DNA of 64,000 nt from Haemaphysalis longicornis (lineage: Eukaryota > Arthropoda > Arachnida > Ixodida > Ixodidae), in the NCBI GenBank assembly GCA_013339765.2, contig CM023457.1, positions 44,256,144 to 44,320,143 of the forward strand, given 5' to 3'. Position 1 is the first letter of the stretch, and every line of letters starts with the position of its first letter. The notes under the pieces are model-generated. The model saw only the letters and a list, made by a program, of their open reading frames with translations. It was not told the DNA's origin and did no database searches. Shown here in pieces: positions 59,691-64,000 of this stretch. Both the position numbers and the translations under genes were made by a program.

Positions 59691-60536
59691 AAGAAGTATT
59701 CAGAACGTTGGATTGGGAACAGGCGGGAGTAAGGGTTAATGGAGAATACCTCAGTAACCTCAGATTTGCTGATGACGTTGCCTTGCTAAGTAACTCGGGG
59801 GACGAATTGCAAAGCATGCTTTCCGCACTGTACGAACAGAGTAGAACCGTGGGCCTGAAAATTAATATGCAGAAAACTAAAGTAATGATCAATAACCTCG
59901 GGACAGCACAGCGGTTTTAGATAGGTGGTGAGGCAGTGGAAGTGGTAAGCGAATATATTTACTTAGGCCAAGTTGTGACCCCAGATCCCAACAATCAGGC
60001 AGAGATAATTAGAAGGATAAGAATGGGGTGGGGTGCATATGGCAGACATTCTCAGATAATGAATAGCAGCCTACCATTGTCGCTGAAGAAGAAAGTGTAC
60101 GACAGCTACATCTTACCGGTGCTCACCTACGGGGCAGAAACCTGGGGGCTCACTAAGAGGGTTCAACTTAAATTGAGAACGACTCAGCGTGCAATGGAGT
60201 GGAAAATGATAGGTGTAACATTAAAGCACAAGAAGAGAGCGGAGTGGGTCAGGGAACAAACACCTGTTAGGGAGAGATTAAGAAAAAGAAATGGACGTGG
60301 GCAGGGCATGTAATGCGAAGGCAAGATAACTGCTAGTCATTAAGGGTAACAGAGTGGATCCCTAGAGAAGGCAAGCGTTGCAGGGGGCGGCAGAAAGTTA
60401 GATGGGCAGATGAGATCAAGAAGTTTGCGGGGATAAATTGGTCACAGTTGGCACAGGACCGAGGTAATTGGAGAATAATGGGAGAGGCCTTTGCCCTGAA
60501 GTGGCGTATATAGGCTGATGATGATGATGATGATGA
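59691..60536 (+). mobile_element. RTE-type LINE, downstream part of split element
   Basis: The frame resumes exactly where the upstream half stopped: 'CLQ' before the insertion and 'EVFRTLDWEQ' after it. The catalytic 'LRFADDVALL' follows at about 59758-59787. The RT thumb and C-terminus follow in 59936-60313 ('YIYLGQVVTPDPNN', 'YGAETWGLTKR'), then 'WIPREGKRCRGRQKVRW', ending with 'GEAFALKWRI' and TAG near 60511. A (TGA)n tail at 60515-60536 is the usual RTE 3' end. An in-frame TAG at 59918-59920 and a frameshift near 60290 make it inactive. Confidence 0.9.
60515..60536 (+). repeat. (GAT)n trinucleotide tail of RTE
   Basis: About seven TGA/GAT units directly after the RTE stop codon, then 'catgattgatg'. 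The RTE fragment at 13834 shows the same kind of tail in reverse complement. Confidence 0.85.
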
Positions 60537-61376
60537 TCATGATTGATGTTTTGCATCAAATATGCCTAAAGTTTTCTTTTTTCCGAACAAAATTGACAAA
60601 TATGAAGTGTGTTGGCAGATTTAGTTCTTTAGAAATATTTTGCCTGTCTAAACGTCTCGTTAAAGTACTCCAACTTTTGGCCGGGCGGCAGGATCAGGGA
60701 ACAGACAATATACAGACCGAGAAAAATTTTCGCGTTGAAGTAGCCCGATAAAGACTCCAGTCTTAAACCCCGAAACCCGGGCACGTGTTTTGTATTTTCT
60801 CGTATGTCATAGTTTCCTGTAAGATAAAGCGTCAAAGCCGATTTCACAACTGCAGAGCAGCCGGAAAAACAAACGCGGATGGCCGACATGCGGTTGAATT
60901 GTTTCCTAGGCTTGTAAGAGTACAGCGCACAAAACACTTGTCTTTAAAAGAGCATTCAAATTTAACTACTTACATCCGAATATTGCCAAGACAATTTTTT
61001 GTAAAAATGTTCGAGACGAAAGGGGTAAGCTTAGACATGAGAACGTTACGTTTCTTTTTTTTCCAATCCAGATCGACGAGTCAAGATAAAGCTTATGTAA
61101 TAAAGCATTAGTGAAAGGCTGCGTTCTATATACCTTGTTTTGCTTCCGGGCGTTTTGTTCTTGCTTCTGCCTTCTACACCTGCATAAATCTGTTAAGAGT
61201 TTAGTTTCAAATATAACACGTGAGACGCAGGTGACAAAGGAAATCTTCAGGGTTTTAAAACGTTAAACAGAGAGGAACAAACAATAACTTTCACTCAAAT
61301 GCGCTTGGTATAGACTTGCGAATGTACAATGCCTTTTACGTAAAATCGCGAGAAAAAAATGTTTTTGCCTGCGCAG
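60537..61376 (+). other. Intron sequence before exon 2, nothing recognised
   Basis: No repeat or protein motif was recognised. It ends with 'tgtttttgcctgcgcag', a T-rich stretch and AG acceptor immediately before exon 2. Confidence 0.5.
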
Positions 61377-62634
61377 ATTCAGTGCTGGAATTGGCGAAAT
61401 GGCTGCGACGCCGCAGGACCGGTGTCCCAAGTCATGGATCACTTCGAGCTGGACTGCCAGTACCACGCAGTCACCTGCTTTCGCTGCAACCAAACCATGG
61501 CGTACAAAGAACTCGCTGATCATCTAAAAAGCAACGATTGCACTATTCCACAAGCCGCCACTGCAATCAGCGGCCATGAAAATCCTGACGCAAGCATCAC
61601 GCTACTCGCACAAGCAATCGGAGAGCTTCGGGACAAGTTCTCTTCGATGCAAACTTGTTTTCATGAAGACAAAGGACCTTATCGGTGGGCCAAGCACAGG
61701 CTTTCAGAGGAACGAGGAGCTGCCGACGTACTTGTAGCTGAATCCGTGCAGACCTTAGATAACACCCTCAAAGAAAGCATAGGCCAGGGTCAGGCTGCCG
61801 CTAGTTGTGCTGCCTGAAGAGCTTAGGACTTATACGGAACAGCATCAGCGCCATAATGAACAAGCTAGTGGAGGTCACAGCGTTAGTGAATGAAACAAAA
61901 ACAATCGTTAGGCACATTCCATCGCTGAACATGACAGGGAAGTATCATCAGTCTGCCGCGATCTACAGCAAAAATTAAATGACTGGATGGTCTCCTCAGC
62001 TGAGGGGTCGTTAAAAGCTGAAAAACGGCTGGCCTCGCTAGAGGAAATTCGGTCACAAGCACGTGAATCCTGAGGCAGACAATAATGTCAGGTTGACACG
62101 CTTAAACGACAGTTTAACCGGCGAGGTATGCGGGAATCGTTCTGTTTTAATGAACGGTTCCAAAGCAATCCCGCAAAACACGCTGAATGTTTCTGAGCCA
62201 TTCATATGGACCATTGAAAAATGGTCGGAACTAAAAAAGAAGCTGCCTCAAAGGGAAACGTGGTAGCCTTGTCAGACAGCCCTAAATATTTCTACGGATA
62301 TTGTATCCTTCCAGGGATAGAAATAACGAAAACAGATGGAGATGGAACCCTTGGTTTAAATTACCACGTATGTCAAGGAGGGTACGACTTGCTGCTAGAT
62401 TGGCCAATTAAAAAACGACTGACGCTACAAGTTCTGGATCCTCAAAAAACGGAAATTCCCCAAAGCGTCATTGTCGACACTTCGCTCGGGTGCTTTAGTC
62501 TGCATGGAATGCCAACCAACGCTAGAAACGGCATTGTAAGGAGCTTTCAACGCATAAAAGTGGCCGACATCGAGAAAAAGGGTTGTGTGCAAGAAGACAT
62601 GGTCACTGTCAAGTTTACGGTGTCACGGCTGTAG
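61377..62634 (+). pseudogene. TRAF-like protein, exon 2 (zinc finger, coiled linker, MATH), frame-broken
   Basis: Starts after 'TGCGCAG' in phase 0 with 'IQCWNWRNGC' and continues through a TRAF-type zinc finger. His and Cys ligands are in 'MDHFELDCQYHAVTC', 'FRCNQTM' and 'ADHLKSNDC'. A helical linker follows (61560-62170), then a MATH/TRAF-C domain from 'FIWTIEKWSELKK' (about 62200) to 'VTVKFTVSRL' and TAG at 62632-62634. MATH domains bind receptor tails and trimerise through the preceding helix. Reading the expected protein needs four frame changes, near 61810, between 61930 and 61957, near 62065 and near 62228, with stops at 61815 (TGA) and 61979 (TAA). The zinc finger and MATH parts are each uninterrupted. 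The gene is therefore either a recent pseudogene or intact with assembly indels. Exons 1 and 2 together would give about 514 codons, a normal TRAF size. Confidence 0.8.
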
Positions 62635-62712
62635 CGAAGAAAATACTTTCATGCATTTGAAAGGAGAGAACGAGTTGACACAGGACAGTAACCATTGGAC
62701 ACATTATCGCCG

Positions 62713-62854
62713 AAGACCTTGATAATAAAAGCACAAATAAAAACTTGTTTGTCGATTTACTTTGTGGTGATTAGGTGTTGAAAAAGACCTTGATAATAAA
62801 AGCATAAATCAAAACTTGTTCATCGATTTACTTTGTGGTGATTAGGTGTTGAAA
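62713..62854 (+). repeat. 71-bp tandem duplication with polyadenylation signals
   Basis: Two adjacent copies (62713-62783 and 62784-62854) differ at a few positions. The first carries AATAAA at 62724-62729 and again near 62736. The second keeps the first signal, but its second motif is changed to 'aaatcaaa'. It lies 80 bases after the TRAF-like stop codon, so this is the likely 3' end of the transcript. Confidence 0.85.
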
Positions 62855-64000
62855 AACCGGGTAGTTATGTCCGTTGCATTATTGAAAATTTGTGCCTGCT
62901 GTTTAAGAGGCGGTTTTCCCTGCGTTTAAACCTCTGACATAAAGGCTGCCATCCTCGTCGTAATCACTACTGTCGATGCAACTTGTATTTACGTATTTTG
63001 AAGGCTTGAAACACAAATTACACAACAAAACGACGTAATAAGTGGCATTTGGATTTTCGAAGGTACTGAAAAAGCGAGAAAATCCAGATAAAGGCACAGT
63101 CAAGTGTGCAAGATCCGAAGGTAATTTACGTAACGGGCAACTGATGTGTCAAAAACAACCAATATCGATGTGATGTTTACAGTCTCGAGCTACGAAAAGC
63201 ACTTTTCTCTGCATTTAAGAAGGCTGAGCAAGGTACGCATAAATGTGAGACGATTGTTAAGAAATGTAGAAGCGGTTTTCCCAGTAAAGAGTGAACTCCA
63301 CTATTTCATAAGTACCCTGATTTCGTAGCTGTCACGTTCCATTGGAATGCAAAGCAGAATAGGCTAACTATACGAATCGGAGTGCGTTGACGTGGAGAAG
63401 GCGGTTTTTTCTACGTCAGGTCAATATCCTCACCATAAAGCCTGATACTATTTCTAGAGTGAAAATTGAGATTCTATAGAAGTCAACACGACTGATCCAG
63501 CTCGATCCTGAAGTTACGAAATCAGTGATTTTCCAGTTGAGTCCAGCTATACTGTGGGATAGCGTTGATTTACGTCAGTGTTTTTTGAAAGCAACTGCAA
63601 AAAACAGGGTTCAGTCGAAAGATTTTGAAATTTTCGAACCCTTTTTACTCCACTAAGGTTGACTTTGTCTTTAACAACCGTCATAACGCTGTTCATAAAT
63701 TTATTGAGACGTTATTTGGTTGTGCTTTATCGCCAAAACACGTGAACAAAGGGTTTATCTTTGTTTTAACCGCGGGCTGTTCTTACTGGCCATAAGTTCG
63801 GTGTTCGTGAGGGCCGAAAGCTCCCCGCTGGGAACGCTATTGCGCAGGGGTCGTGCAGATATCGCAATACCCACTCGACATCGGAAAGACACGTTATAGT
63901 GGCCGCCGCAACACGCGAGAGGAGCGTGCGCATGCGCTCAGTATCTCGCACAGGTGACCTCGCCCACAGCGTCTTCACAGCTCTCGGCATGGCCCGGCAA
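62855..64000. other. Downstream intergenic, no gene recognised
   Basis: AT-rich and without motif-bearing frames until about 63770, where GC content rises to the window edge. TGCGCATGCGC, an NRF1-like palindrome also seen at 15307, lies at 63927-63937. A promoter of a gene beyond the window is possible. Confidence 0.4.

Noticed and set aside
61316..61519. 67-codon plus frame overlapping exon 2
   Set aside because: It is the wrong frame of the TRAF zinc-finger exon; the neighbouring frame from 61377 has the conserved Cys and His positions.

Overview
The window is eukaryotic and almost certainly from a hard tick (Ixodidae). Two tRNA-derived SINEs (about 2355-2632 minus and 14622-14850 plus) match the tick Ruka SINE as I remember it. 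The region is crowded with LINEs whose reverse transcriptase is followed by RNase H and a terminal CCHC knuckle, a type common in tick assemblies, and the only recognisable host gene is of the TRAF-like type that is expanded in ticks. No bacterial gene organisation, CRISPR array or canonical rRNA or tRNA gene is visible. All family names are from recognition of motifs; no search was run.

Layout. 1-17.7 kb: mostly unannotatable intergenic DNA with microsatellites, the two SINEs, a fold-back element, an RTE 3' end, two truncated RNase H LINEs (5899-7155, cut by a 100-N gap at 7156-7255; 8693-10003) and a GC-rich stretch with NRF1-like motifs. 17.7-25.0 kb: a pile of minus-strand LINE fragments containing a 1.6-kb near-identical duplication (18022-19632 and 21881-23496), with a different LINE between the copies. 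25-30 kb: no gene, but a 0.94-kb TTAA-flanked MITE (28194-29132). 30.0-62.7 kb: a plus-strand TRAF-like gene. Exon 1 (30023-30307) encodes the RING finger. After a 31-kb intron, exon 2 (61377-62634) encodes the TRAF zinc finger, a linker and the MATH domain. Exon 2 carries four frame changes in its middle, so it is a pseudogene or an unpolished assembly. 62.9-64 kb: nothing recognised.

The intron is the most striking part. It holds a Tc1/mariner-like MITE (30479-30903), then a tandem satellite array of about 22.5 kb with a 234-bp unit (31112-53665, about 96 units, mostly near-identical, interrupted by a 196-bp pure C run). After the array come a LINE whose 3' end is cut by the array edge (53666-56240) and an RTE retrotransposon split by a second, minus-strand LINE (56699-59690). 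Because 234 is divisible by 3, the satellite gives artificial open frames of up to 488 codons on the minus strand and a 71-codon frame on the plus strand. I do not consider these genes.

Functionally, the only host system here is a TRAF-type signalling adaptor or ubiquitin ligase that appears broken or poorly assembled. Everything else is transposable or satellite DNA. Homopolymer-length variation in the array, deletion-rich stretches at its left edge and around 42.4-43.2 kb, the C run and the clustered frameshifts all suggest that part of the window is unpolished long-read sequence, so copy number and frames should be read with that in mind.
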